The notes under the pieces were generated by a model. The model did not search any database, was not told where the DNA came from, and worked only from the letters and a program-made list of their open reading frames with translations. Shown here in pieces: positions 13,199-21,119 of a DNA stretch of 25,118 nt (position 1 is its first letter; each line of letters begins with the position of its first letter). Both the position numbers and the translations under genes were made by a program. Origin of the DNA: JBBKWJ01 sp037968895 (lineage in GTDB: Bacteria; Actinomycetota; Acidimicrobiia; Acidimicrobiales; SZUA-35); contig JBBKWJ010000204.1 in assembly GCA_037968895.1 (NCBI GenBank), positions 1 to 25,118 of the forward strand. The letters run 5' to 3'.

Positions 13199-14397
13199 CA
13201 CTTCGAGGGCATGTCGACATAACCGTCGCGGGTCTGCGGGATTTTCTGATCGAGGATGCGAGACGCAACTACGGTCCTCAGGATCTGTGCAGTACCGCCT
13301 CCAATAGTGAACATCCTGACATCGCGACAGATGCGCTCAAGGGGATTGCGTCTTGAGTAGCCGGCCGCTCCGAAAATCTGGAGGGCATCATTGGCCACAT
13401 CGATGGCGTTTTCGGCCGTGAAGATTTTCGCTTGAGCCGCCAAGCACGGATCGGGGAATGGACTGTTGTTGGGGCCGCGCGATTCGGCCGCTCGGTAGGT
13501 GAGTGCGCGCGCTGCTTCAAGTCTGGTTGACATGTCGGCGAGCATCCACTGGAGCCCTTGGAACTCGGCGATTGGTCGGCCGAATTGTTCACGTTCCTTG
13601 GCGAAGTCGATGGCGAGATCGTAGGCACCAGCGGCAAGGCCGAGGGCAACGGTGCCGGCACCGACTCGCTGGGAGTTATAGGCGTTCATGAGTTGGCCGA
13701 AGCCACTGCGGACGCCAGGCAACACCACCATGCTGGCGTCGACCTCCATGTCGGTGAAGATGACTTCACGCTCGGGTATTCCGCGGAGTCCCATCGTCGG
13801 TTCGCGAAGGCCGAACTCGAGTCCAGGAGTCTGATCTCTGAGGGCTAGGAACCCACCGACGCCGAGCTCGTCGCCGGCCTCGTCGAACACCCTGGCGAAA
13901 ATGAGATGGAGTTTCGATACGCCAGCACCCGTGATCCAATGCTTCTTGCCATTAAGGATGTACTTGTCGCCAACCTTGTCCGCGCGTGTCGTCATCTGGC
14001 TCGCTGCTGATCCTGCTTCGGGCTCGGTGATGCAGATAGCTGGCTTGTCGCCAGAGAGAACAAGTTCGGCTGCCATCTTCTTCTGCTCGTCTGAGCCGAA
14101 TTCCATGATTGCGGAGATCGCGCCCATGTTGGCCTCGACCGCGATGCGTCCGGTGACCCCACAAACCTTTGCCATCTGCTCTACCACGAGCACGGCATCG
14201 AGGAAGCTGTGTCCTTTTCCGCCGAGATCTGTCGGCACCGTCATTCCCGTGAATCCAGCAGCCTGCAAGGCGGCGACGTTGTCCCAGGGATACTCCTCAG
14301 TTTGATCAACCTCGGCCGCTCGAGGCCGAATGACTTGCTCTGCGAGCTCGCGGGCTTTTGCCTGGAGCTTGACCTGATCGTCTGTGAGTTGCCACAT
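13198..14397 (-). CDS. acd: Acyl-CoA dehydrogenase-fold protein resembling 3-sulfinopropanoyl-CoA desulfinase
   Basis: A 399-aa FAD-binding acyl-CoA-dehydrogenase-fold protein. The usual catalytic Glu near the C-terminus (MCAD YEGT) is a Gly (FTIGGGTAQILR), and the alternative Glu of the isovaleryl-CoA-dehydrogenase type (LER) is a Gln (AYNSQRVGAGTVALG, Q243). From memory, 3-sulfinopropanoyl-CoA desulfinase of Advenella mimigardefordensis also lacks the Glu, with Arg84 and Gln246 at its active site. Here Arg84 is in VTGRIAVEANMG, and the C-terminus PQTRDGY also fits that protein. That enzyme splits 3-sulfinopropanoyl-CoA into propanoyl-CoA and sulfite. A strong SD (AGGAG, 14408-14404) lies 6 nt before the ATG. 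It sits 27 bp after a CoA-transferase that could make its substrate and is coupled to the GntR gene. The fold is certain and the reaction is inferred. The alternative is a related lyase on another thioester. Confidence 0.85.
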   Translation of the reverse strand: MWQLTDDQVKLQAKARELAEQVIRPRAAEVDQTEEYPWDNVAALQAAGFTGMTVPTDLGGKGHSFLDAVLVVEQMAKVCGVTGRIAVEANMGAISAIMEFGSDEQKKMAAELVLSGDKPAICITEPEAGSAASQMTTRADKVGDKYILNGKKHWITGAGVSKLHLIFARVFDEAGDELGVGGFLALRDQTPGLEFGLREPTMGLRGIPEREVIFTDMEVDASMVVLPGVRSGFGQLMNAYNSQRVGAGTVALGLAAGAYDLAIDFAKEREQFGRPIAEFQGLQWMLADMSTRLEAARALTYRAAESRGPNNSPFPDPCLAAQAKIFTAENAIDVANDALQIFGAAGYSRRNPLERICRDVRMFTIGGGTAQILRTVVASRILDQKIPQTRDGYVDMPSK

Positions 14398-14403
14398 GGT
14401 GTT

Positions 14404-14408
14404 CTCCT
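14404..14408 (-). promoter_or_regulatory. Strong ribosome-binding site of the desulfinase-like gene
   Basis: AGGAG (minus strand) lies 6 nt upstream of ATG at 14397. It partly overlaps the small palindrome TCCTCA-N-TGAGGA (14405-14417). It is one of the few clear SD sites on this strand, in keeping with the gene being internal to an operon. Confidence 0.6.
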
Positions 14409-14424
14409 CAGTGAGGACGACTTC

Positions 14425-15576
14425 TCAGTCGTTCCATCGTTCTATTGCCTCTTCAATTGATAATTCTCCGAGCACGGCGCCTAGTCGTTCGACGACACCG
14501 GGAGTGTCGAGTAGACGTGGCACTACGCCAGGAACAGTGATCTGGTTTCCCATCGCGTCATCAAGCGTGAGGGTCGACTCGCGAGCCGCGACCTGAGGGT
14601 GTTCGAGGTAGTCGGCGATCGTATGGACGATGCCGCTCGGGACACCAGCCACGCTGCATGCATCCACAACCGCCTCGGCGTCGAGTGTTCGAGCCCAATC
14701 GGCGACGATCCCGTTCACTTCACCCCGGTGGGCGATGCGAGCATCGTTTGTCGCAAACCGTTCGTCAGCGTTCATGTCGAGTCGTCCCATCACCTCGGCC
14801 AACCGGCCAAATAAGCGATCATTGGTGCACGCGATGGTGACCCATCGGTTGTCGGCGGCGAGGAAGTTGTTGTGTGGAACAGACCGATGGGTTTCGCCAC
14901 CCATTCGTTCACGCCCAACATTGGTTGCCGCAAAGACGGGGAGAAGCTCGTCGAGAAATCGGGCGATGCCGTCGTAGAGCGCCAGGTCGATCTGTTGCCC
15001 TTTGCCCGTCGTGCGACGTGCTTCGACTGCGGTCAAGATGCCGAAGGCGCCATAGAGGCCGCAGATGTAGTCGGCCAGGGCCGACGAGCCAGACATCGCG
15101 GGTGGGCCATCGGACTCGCCGGTGAGGTGGGTCAGACCGGTAAACGCTTCAGCGATTCGGGCAACCCCAGCCGTTGCCGCGAGTGGCCCCGTTCGTCCGT
15201 ATCCGCTCACGGAGAGTTGGATTAGCCGAGGGTTGATCTCTCTCAATGTTTCGTAACCGAGGCCCCACTTCTCCATTGTCCCGGTTCGATAGTTTTCAAT
15301 TAGAACATCGGCCGACGCGATGAGTCGTTTGAGCCCGCCGACCCCATCAGCGGTCCGAAGGTCGAGGACGACACTTTCTTTGTTGCGGGTGTCGCTGGTC
15401 CACCAGTAGGTATCGCCCGTCGGGCCCTCGGTCCCCAGTTGACGCATCGGATCGCCGGTTCCCGGCTGTTCGACCTTGATTACTTCAGCGCCAAATTCGC
15501 CAAGGACCGATGCGGCGAACGGGCCAGCGAGGATCATGGCGGCGTCGACCACTCGCAGGCCAGCGAGCGGCTTCAC
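14425..15576 (-). CDS. CaiB/BaiF-type class III CoA-transferase (candidate activator of a sulfinate or related acid)
   Basis: A 383-aa formyl-CoA-transferase-fold enzyme. The N-terminus GLRVVDAAMILAGPFAASVL with GAEVIKVEQP is the family signature, DVLIENYRTG follows at about 90-99, and the catalytic Asp is D169 in SALADYICGLYGAFGILTAV. It moves CoA from a donor such as succinyl-CoA to a carboxylic acid. It starts with GTG, overlapping the P450 stop as GTGA (15576-15573), and ends 27 bp before the desulfinase-like gene. In Variovorax paradoxus a class III CoA-transferase (Act) activates 3-sulfinopropionate for Acd, so this gene pair has a precedent. CoA-transferase/acyl-CoA-dehydrogenase pairs are also common in actinobacterial degradation of other acids, so the substrate remains inferred. 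Confidence 0.92.
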   Translation of the reverse strand: MKPLAGLRVVDAAMILAGPFAASVLGEFGAEVIKVEQPGTGDPMRQLGTEGPTGDTYWWTSDTRNKESVVLDLRTADGVGGLKRLIASADVLIENYRTGTMEKWGLGYETLREINPRLIQLSVSGYGRTGPLAATAGVARIAEAFTGLTHLTGESDGPPAMSGSSALADYICGLYGAFGILTAVEARRTTGKGQQIDLALYDGIARFLDELLPVFAATNVGRERMGGETHRSVPHNNFLAADNRWVTIACTNDRLFGRLAEVMGRLDMNADERFATNDARIAHRGEVNGIVADWARTLDAEAVVDACSVAGVPSGIVHTIADYLEHPQVAARESTLTLDDAMGNQITVPGVVPRLLDTPGVVERLGAVLGELSIEEAIERWND

Positions 15577-16814
15577 CTGCTGACCCGAACGGGAAGGTGA
15601 TCAAGCGCGTTTACAAAGTTCGATTGCACGAAGGTGGCAGGGCCATCAGGGGTAAGGGTGATTCCCATTGCGACGATCTCTTCGAGCAGCACGCTTATCT
15701 CGAGCCGAGCAAGTGACGCGCCAAGGCAGAAGTGGGCGCCGCCACCGCCGAATGCGACATTGTTTGGCACCTTTGGGCGGGAAGCGTTGAACTGCATTGC
15801 GTCGTCAAACACGGTCTCGTCAAAGTTTGCGCTCGCGTACCACATGACTATTTTTTCGCCCGCCCGGATCGAGGTGCCAGACAGCTCCACATCGACAGTT
15901 GCCGTTCGACGAAAGTAAAGGATGGGGGAGGAGTAGCGGACGACCTCTTCGACTGCGAGATCGATGGCGGCCCTGTCGGCCGCGAGGTGTTCGAATTGCT
16001 CGGGGAACTCCATGAGGTGCATTGCGAGATGGGCCATTGCGGACCGTGTCGTTTCGTTGCCAGCAAAGATCATGAGTTGGAAGAAGCGGGCGTACTCCGT
16101 CTCGCTGAGCCTGTCGCCTTCGATTTCGGCATGTGCGAGCCGCGACAGCAGGTTGTCGGCCGGCTCGGCGAGTAGTCGGTCTCGGGTCGCCACCGCGTAG
16201 TCGTAAATACCCGACGCCGCAGGGCTGTTGAAAGGGAGCTCACGCAGCGGCGTGATGTTGCCGTATGCGGTTGGGTCGAGCGGTTCTCCCGACGTGCCCT
16301 CAACCAGGTGGTCGGACATCTCGATCATGAGCTGATGATCGGCATCTGGCACGCCAAGGATGTCGCAGATGACACCAATTGGGATGGGGGCGGCCACGGC
16401 CTCAACCCAGTCGCCGCCACCGTCCGATACAAGTTGGCCAAGGGCGCGCTTGACGCGGGCTCGAGCGGCGTCGGTATACGACTGCACATGGCGAGGTGTG
16501 AACTCAGAACTTACGAGTCGTCGGAGTCTGGTGTGCACAGGCGGATCGAGGTCGATCATCGACGCTCGCTTGTCGCGCACATCTTCGTCGATGTCGTAGA
16601 TCTGGATGTGGCCGAGTTCAGAAGAGAACGTGGCGGTGTCGCGCGAGACTGCGACAACGTCAGCGAGTCGTGTGACCGACCAGAAGCCGTCCCCGAACGG
16701 CCCATCGGGGTTCCAAGTGAGGCCCGCTGTGGCCCGCATCTTGGCGAAGAGGTGGTGAGGGATGCCAGCGTCATAGTGACTTGGGTCAGCAATATCGAGT
16801 AGCGACAAATTCAC
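15573..16814 (-). CDS. Cytochrome P450
   Basis: A 413-aa soluble bacterial P450. The I-helix oxygen-binding motif AGNETTR is at 251-257, the K-helix ExxR is EVVR at about 290-293, and the heme-ligand loop FGGGAHFCLGASLAR has Cys363. MIDLDPPVHTRLRRLVSSEFTPR is typical of the actinobacterial CYP124/125/142-like and related clans, which often hydroxylate terminal or subterminal carbons of sterol side chains, isoprenoids or fatty acids. The substrate is not proven. The start GTG overlaps the stop of the TTC38-like gene as GTGA, and its stop overlaps the next CoA-transferase in the same way. A ferredoxin and reductase are not in the window. Confidence 0.95.
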   Translation of the reverse strand: MNLSLLDIADPSHYDAGIPHHLFAKMRATAGLTWNPDGPFGDGFWSVTRLADVVAVSRDTATFSSELGHIQIYDIDEDVRDKRASMIDLDPPVHTRLRRLVSSEFTPRHVQSYTDAARARVKRALGQLVSDGGGDWVEAVAAPIPIGVICDILGVPDADHQLMIEMSDHLVEGTSGEPLDPTAYGNITPLRELPFNSPAASGIYDYAVATRDRLLAEPADNLLSRLAHAEIEGDRLSETEYARFFQLMIFAGNETTRSAMAHLAMHLMEFPEQFEHLAADRAAIDLAVEEVVRYSSPILYFRRTATVDVELSGTSIRAGEKIVMWYASANFDETVFDDAMQFNASRPKVPNNVAFGGGGAHFCLGASLARLEISVLLEEIVAMGITLTPDGPATFVQSNFVNALDHLPVRVSR

Positions 16815-18094
16815 TTCTGTACTCCAAAATGGGGTGTCTCGATGGAGAGATCGACGACTTGGCGCTGGGCCCGGCTGCCGCCGATTCGATGCAGCGCCGG
16901 CTCGAGCGCCTTGATTCGTTCGATTGACTTGGCACGGTCCGCCGTGCGAAGCCCGAGCACGGCGTCGACGAGCGGTTTGGCGACCTCACGAAAGATGTCG
17001 TCATTCTCCGACTGTTGAGCGGCAGCCGACGCCAGGTCGACACGTTCGCTGAGTGAACGTTGCCATGCAATGGCCGACGGCGAGGCTGTGGCGGCAAGGG
17101 CAAGTGCAGCGTGGAGGTCGAGAAAGGCGTTGGTGTGCCTGGCAGCAACCTTGTCCCACGTAGACACCGCACGGTTCCAGCGATCGCCAACATCGCCGCC
17201 TTGCGCCTCGATACGCCAGAGCAGCGACGAGTAGTCGCACAGGGTGAAGGCCATCGACTCGTCGAACTCGAATCTGTCAGTAATGGCAATGGCTTCGTCG
17301 AGGCGTCTGTCGGCAGTGAGCCGTATCGCCCGATGCCACCACAAATGGTTAGCGAGAAGATCGTGTCTCGTCCATCGTTCGGTTGGATCGAGGAGGAGCA
17401 GACTGTCGGCCGATCGGCCTTGCATCTCGAAAACGTGGGAAAGCGCGTGCACCGCCCATATGTCGCCGTCGTTGATTGCAAGCGCTTCCCTGCCCTCGCG
17501 CTCTGCTTCGTCATAGCGGCCAAGCTCTTCGTAGGCGAACGCCAGCATCCCTTTGAGTAAACCGAGCTCTTGGCTGCTTGCGCTGGCAGCCTCAACCGCC
17601 GGAGTGAGCGACACGAGCTTTGCAGCGTCATTGCCGACATGAAGATAGATGTCGTGAGCGATTCTGACGGCCAGCAGGTCGTCTGGATGATCTCGGATGA
17701 TCGAGTCCCACAATGCGGCCGCGGCGGTGAAGTTATGGCCAGCGAGAACAGCGACCGCATCGATGTGCCGCTGCTCTTGCTCCGACACGTTGCCTCGGCG
17801 GCGTTGAGCCAAAGCTACGTCGGCGACGAGTTGCGGCGATGTCGTTGGTGCTCCGCTGAGAACAGAGTAGGCAGCGCGAAAGACAGGACCCATTGCGAAC
17901 AAGTGGTCAGATTCAATCGCGTCGCCAATGACCGAGATTGGGTCGGCGAGAAGCAAGAAAAAACCATCGAGGGCTTCGCGCCAGGCCGTCGAGGTTGAGG
18001 CTTGTGAAGCGGACAGACGCAGTCCGTAGTGCAACGCTGGCAACCGATGATCCCCTTCGGATTTCGTATACGAAGTGAGACTACCGACTCTCAC
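16811..18094 (-). CDS. TTC38-like tetratricopeptide repeat protein
   Basis: About 427 aa, soluble and alpha-helical, without a signal peptide. It fits the TTC38 family: HIDAVAVLAGHNFTAAAALWDSIIRDHP, then DLLAVRIAHDIYLHVGN, FAYEELGRYDEAEREGREALAINDGDIWAVHALSHVFEMQGR and LLANHLWWHRAIRLTADRRLDEAI (listed here as segments), each a TPR-like helix pair. Family members are seen beside degradation enzymes in several bacteria, but no function is established. The start is unclear: GTG at 18094 is taken here, and TTG at 18106 is possible. It begins about 33 bp after the carotenoid-oxygenase stop, and its TGA overlaps the P450 GTG (GTGA), so it is made with the P450. A scaffold or assembly role is a guess. 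Confidence 0.85.
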   Translation of the reverse strand: MRVGSLTSYTKSEGDHRLPALHYGLRLSASQASTSTAWREALDGFFLLLADPISVIGDAIESDHLFAMGPVFRAAYSVLSGAPTTSPQLVADVALAQRRRGNVSEQEQRHIDAVAVLAGHNFTAAAALWDSIIRDHPDDLLAVRIAHDIYLHVGNDAAKLVSLTPAVEAASASSQELGLLKGMLAFAYEELGRYDEAEREGREALAINDGDIWAVHALSHVFEMQGRSADSLLLLDPTERWTRHDLLANHLWWHRAIRLTADRRLDEAIAITDRFEFDESMAFTLCDYSSLLWRIEAQGGDVGDRWNRAVSTWDKVAARHTNAFLDLHAALALAATASPSAIAWQRSLSERVDLASAAAQQSENDDIFREVAKPLVDAVLGLRTADRAKSIERIKALEPALHRIGGSRAQRQVVDLSIETPHFGVQK

Positions 18095-18127
18095 GCTGCC
18101 TGTCAAAGGTCAGTGAGCGTGGTCGGC

Positions 18128-19423
18128 TTACGTCGGGGTTGGAATCCACGCCCCGTGGAATCCGGCGGGTATGTGGCGCGGCAAGTGCACGGTGGCAACC
18201 GGGGGAGCCGCGACGTCAGCTGCGTCGAGAATCACGACGTCGGTCGTGTGGGTTGCAGCCAGATACACACAGACAAGCAGCCATCCATCGTCTTCGGCAG
18301 TCGCCTTGGGCCTCGGGACGAAGACAGGTTCGCTGTTTTGGTTGCCAGGCGCAATGGCATGGTTGGTCGTCGCTCCGGAGTCGAGGTCGTACTTGACGAT
18401 GCCCCGCATCTCGGTGTTGGTCGGCTGTTCAACCATGTAGGCGAACTGGGCCCTTCGGCCCGTCAGCATCTCATTGATTCGTGGTAGGTCGACGGCTCGA
18501 CTATCGATTTCAGTTTCTGTCACCAAGCAGGTCACAAGATCGAAGGTGTAGCGCCAAAGCACTCCAAGGGGGTTCGGGAGAAACGCATCGCCTGCGAAAA
18601 CGAGAAAGCTCGGGTAGCGAACGGCATCGAGCACGATCGTGTCGGTCTGGCTCTCATACGCATTGACGATGTGCTGAATGAAGCACGGCTCAATTTCGAA
18701 CCACACAACGTCGCCGCCGTGCCGGGGAACTATGCCGATGCGGCTCTGTCTGTCGTCGTGCCAGCGCAAAGGTGCCGCGATGCCGTGCTCGAGTAGCGAG
18801 AAGTCGTACGCCACCTGGAGGTCAAGGAAGATGCTGTGGCGTTCGGTTATAGCGAAGTCGTGCATCATCGCAGGGCCTGGAATTTCGATGATCTGGTTGT
18901 GCGTGGTTCGACCTTGAGCGTCGAGGACACCGTATGTCAGAAATGGCTCTTGCCAGTCGCTCCGGAGGAACATCAGCTCGCCGGTCTCCGCGTCGACCTT
19001 CGGGTGGGCCGTCATGCCGTTTGGAACCGCTCCGCCGAGGGTGGTCGAACCGATTTGATCGAGCTCGGGCGACAACTCGTTCGGAATCGTTCCCTCACCA
19101 AGTGCAAGTAGCTTCCCCGCGAATTCAATGACGTTGACGTTGGTGTTCTGGGTCTCGTCGTCTTCACGACCAACCCAGCGGTTGCGATACCACTGCGGAA
19201 CGCCATCAACGATCGACAGGCCGTGAACCATGGCTGGAGCCATCCACCACGCAAGCATGTCATTGCCGACGAAGAATCCTTCGAACGGGTTCGGACCGTT
19301 CCGTAGCAGGAGTCCGCTGAGCTCGGCCGGAATTGTGCCAGAGACCTCTAGCTCGGTGACAATGATCTCGTCGGCGACTGGCTCGAGTGCTCCGACGTTG
19401 AGGTCGAAGATCCCGTCAGCCAT
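18128..19423 (-). CDS. Carotenoid cleavage oxygenase family protein
   Basis: A 431-aa non-heme iron dioxygenase of the carotenoid/stilbene oxygenase (RPE65) family. All four iron-binding histidines are identifiable: H140 (MTAHPK), H188 (MMHDFAIT), H251 (IQHIVNAYE) and H423 (GFHGAWIP). LLRNGPNPF near 39-47 is the common N-terminal signature. Enzymes of this family split a C=C bond of carotenoids, apocarotenoids or stilbenoids with O2. It could provide an aldehyde or acid for downstream enzymes, though the specific substrate is unknown. It appears to be the first gene of the six-gene minus-strand unit. No SD or clear -10 is visible just before the ATG at 19423. Confidence 0.93.
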   Translation of the reverse strand: MADGIFDLNVGALEPVADEIIVTELEVSGTIPAELSGLLLRNGPNPFEGFFVGNDMLAWWMAPAMVHGLSIVDGVPQWYRNRWVGREDDETQNTNVNVIEFAGKLLALGEGTIPNELSPELDQIGSTTLGGAVPNGMTAHPKVDAETGELMFLRSDWQEPFLTYGVLDAQGRTTHNQIIEIPGPAMMHDFAITERHSIFLDLQVAYDFSLLEHGIAAPLRWHDDRQSRIGIVPRHGGDVVWFEIEPCFIQHIVNAYESQTDTIVLDAVRYPSFLVFAGDAFLPNPLGVLWRYTFDLVTCLVTETEIDSRAVDLPRINEMLTGRRAQFAYMVEQPTNTEMRGIVKYDLDSGATTNHAIAPGNQNSEPVFVPRPKATAEDDGWLLVCVYLAATHTTDVVILDAADVAAPPVATVHLPRHIPAGFHGAWIPTPT

Positions 19424-19477
19424 TCGGCGTGCGTTTCTCGTCGATGCTGTTCTGAGTTATGTCGATCGTCACAGACA

Positions 19478-19528
19478 ACCCTCGGTCGGCGTGCGTGCTG
19501 CAGAGCAGCATGGCACGTCACCGAGGGT
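19478..19528. repeat. Three-part nested hairpin (possible terminator or structured RNA)
   Basis: Three nested stems share one axis: ACCCTCGGT/ACCGAGGGT (19478-19486 and 19520-19528), CGTGC/GCACG, and TGCTGC/GCAGCA around an AGA loop, interrupted by small internal loops. It lies in the 128-bp gap between the small acidic gene and the carotenoid oxygenase. It could terminate the upstream transcript, act as an untranslated regulatory structure for the six-gene unit, or be a repetitive element. No U-tract follows on either strand. Confidence 0.6.
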
Positions 19529-19551
19529 CTGGTCGATCTTGTCAGGTCTAG

Positions 19552-19845
19552 CTAACTCCTTGGGTCGATGTAGTGCTGGCGAATGAGGATCTCGTCGACG
19601 TCCGGTGTGCGTTCCATCTCGTCCACTGGCTCGGTTGGGTCGTAGACCTCGGGCTGTTCATCTGGCAAGTAGTGGGCAGTCACCGGAGGGTCGGTTCGGG
19701 GCAAGGGTTTTCGCTCCGCAGGGTCCTCGATGTGCATCGCGTCCTCTTCCGCCGAGGGGAGCTCGTTGTCATCGTCTACCTCATCGTCTGGAAGAAACTC
19801 CCAGGACGTTTCGGGATTCACCGCCGGATCAGTTGGATCAGTCAT
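19552..19845 (-). CDS. Small acidic, proline-rich hypothetical protein
   Basis: A 97-aa protein beginning with ATG at 19845. About 30 of its 97 residues are Asp or Glu against only a handful of Lys/Arg, with many Pro and no membrane segment, signal or Cys. Short DP/TEP-type motifs recur (TDPTDP near the start, DPTEPVDE near the middle). The composition suggests an intrinsically disordered protein. I do not recognise a family. It is separated from the downstream carotenoid oxygenase by a nested hairpin and lies 77 bp after the CoA-transferase stop. That 77-bp gap has no clear promoter or SD. Coding is likely from the ATG, frame length and composition, but not certain. Confidence 0.6.
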   Translation of the reverse strand: MTDPTDPAVNPETSWEFLPDDEVDDDNELPSAEEDAMHIEDPAERKPLPRTDPPVTAHYLPDEQPEVYDPTEPVDEMERTPDVDEILIRQHYIDPRS

Positions 19846-19922
19846 GGGTCCATTGTTGGCGACAGACGGAAATATTGCTAGAGACTTGGGTCCTGAGTTC
19901 GTTGGGCCCTTCTCGACCAGCG

Positions 19923-21119
19923 CTAGTTTCGGCGGCCATACACGACTCTGTCTTCGAGTAGCGCAGCTATTTCGTGCGGCGAATAGCCCAACTCGACAAG
20001 GATCTTTTCAGTGTTTTGGGCCCTGAGCGGCGCCGGGGCGTGTGGTCGCTGGCCTGAGCCGTCGAACACGATCGGCTGCTTGATTTCACGGTAGGTGCCA
20101 ACGACGGGGTGCTCGACGTCGCTCAAGACCCCACGATGGTTCGCATGGTTTTCGACAATGTCGGCCAAGCCGGCGACGGGAGCGACGGGAATGCCGTGCT
20201 TGCTACAAAGCGAGATCCACTCATCGGACGACCGCTCGCCGACGATTTCAGCCAAAAGGCCATAGACCTCGTCGGCGTTGCTGACTCGGGCACGGTGGTT
20301 CGCGAACGATGGACGCGAAAGTACGTCTGGCCTGTCAGCGATGGTGAAAAGGGCAGTCCAGTGAGCGTCGGTGTAGGGGAGGAGCGCCACGTAGCCATCG
20401 AGTGTGCGGTGCGGACCACGATGAGCGCTGAGGACTCGTCCGTAGCCAGGCTCCCCGCCGGGAATGGCTGCGCCGGCGAGATGCTCGACAAGGTTAAATG
20501 CAAGGGCTGCGTCGAACATCGGAATCTCGATGCGCTGTCCTTGGCCTGTGACGCCGCGAGCCACGAGGGCAGCGAGCACGCCCTGGGCAATGAACATGCC
20601 AGACACCTTGTCGGCGATGATCGACGGCACGAATCGTGTTTCACCGAATGCAAGGTCGGAGATCTGTGGAAAGCCAGCAAGTGCTTGGATGATGTCGTCG
20701 TAGGCCGGGAGGTCACCTTCGTCGGTCGACGAACGGAAGCCTTGGGCCTGGCAATAGACCAGCTTCGGAAACTGCGCGCCGATGGTGGCGTAGTCGAGGC
20801 CAAGTCTGGCAAGCGGGCCGGGTCGAAGGTTGGTGATTAGCACGTCGCAATTTGCCAACAGCTCAAGGACGATCCGACGACCGTCAGGGTGTTTGAGGTC
20901 GATGCCGATTGACTGCTTATTGCGGTGCAGGTTGAGTGCAACACCGCTGAGCTCACTGTGAGGCCCGGGGCCAATCGCTCTGCTGCTATCGCCAAGCTCG
21001 GTCTCGATCTTGGTTACGTCGGCGCCAAGATCGCCCAGGATCTGGGCTCCAAATGGCCCCATCACCACCGTCGCGATCTCAACGACCTGGATGCCGGCAA
21101 GCGGACCTGCGTTCGTCAT
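19923..21119 (-). CDS. CaiB/BaiF-type class III CoA-transferase
   Basis: A 398-aa formyl-CoA-transferase-fold enzyme. The N-terminus GIQVVEIATVVMGPFGAQIL with GADVTKIET is the family signature, DVLITNLRPG is at about 92-101, and the probable nucleophile is D170 in IIADKVSGMFIAQGVLAAL. PAYDDIIQALAG is a further conserved segment. The ATG at 21119 overlaps the stop of the acyl-CoA dehydrogenase gene as ATGA, so the two are translated together. The pair may activate and then oxidise one carboxylic acid. The start GTG/ATG choice is firm because of the overlap. The substrate is not known. Confidence 0.93.
   Translation of the reverse strand: MTNAGPLAGIQVVEIATVVMGPFGAQILGDLGADVTKIETELGDSSRAIGPGPHSELSGVALNLHRNKQSIGIDLKHPDGRRIVLELLANCDVLITNLRPGPLARLGLDYATIGAQFPKLVYCQAQGFRSSTDEGDLPAYDDIIQALAGFPQISDLAFGETRFVPSIIADKVSGMFIAQGVLAALVARGVTGQGQRIEIPMFDAALAFNLVEHLAGAAIPGGEPGYGRVLSAHRGPHRTLDGYVALLPYTDAHWTALFTIADRPDVLSRPSFANHRARVSNADEVYGLLAEIVGERSSDEWISLCSKHGIPVAPVAGLADIVENHANHRGVLSDVEHPVVGTYREIKQPIVFDGSGQRPHAPAPLRAQNTEKILVELGYSPHEIAALLEDRVVYGRRN

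Noticed and set aside
14405..14417. Small palindrome TCCTCA-N-TGAGGA near the desulfinase-like start
   Set aside because: With a 1-nt centre it cannot form a hairpin as such; it overlaps the SD and is most likely a by-product of it.
19846..19856. Three-codon ORF (MDP) overlapping the acidic protein start as ATGA
   Set aside because: Too short, and no SD precedes it, unlike the leader ORF at 4273.
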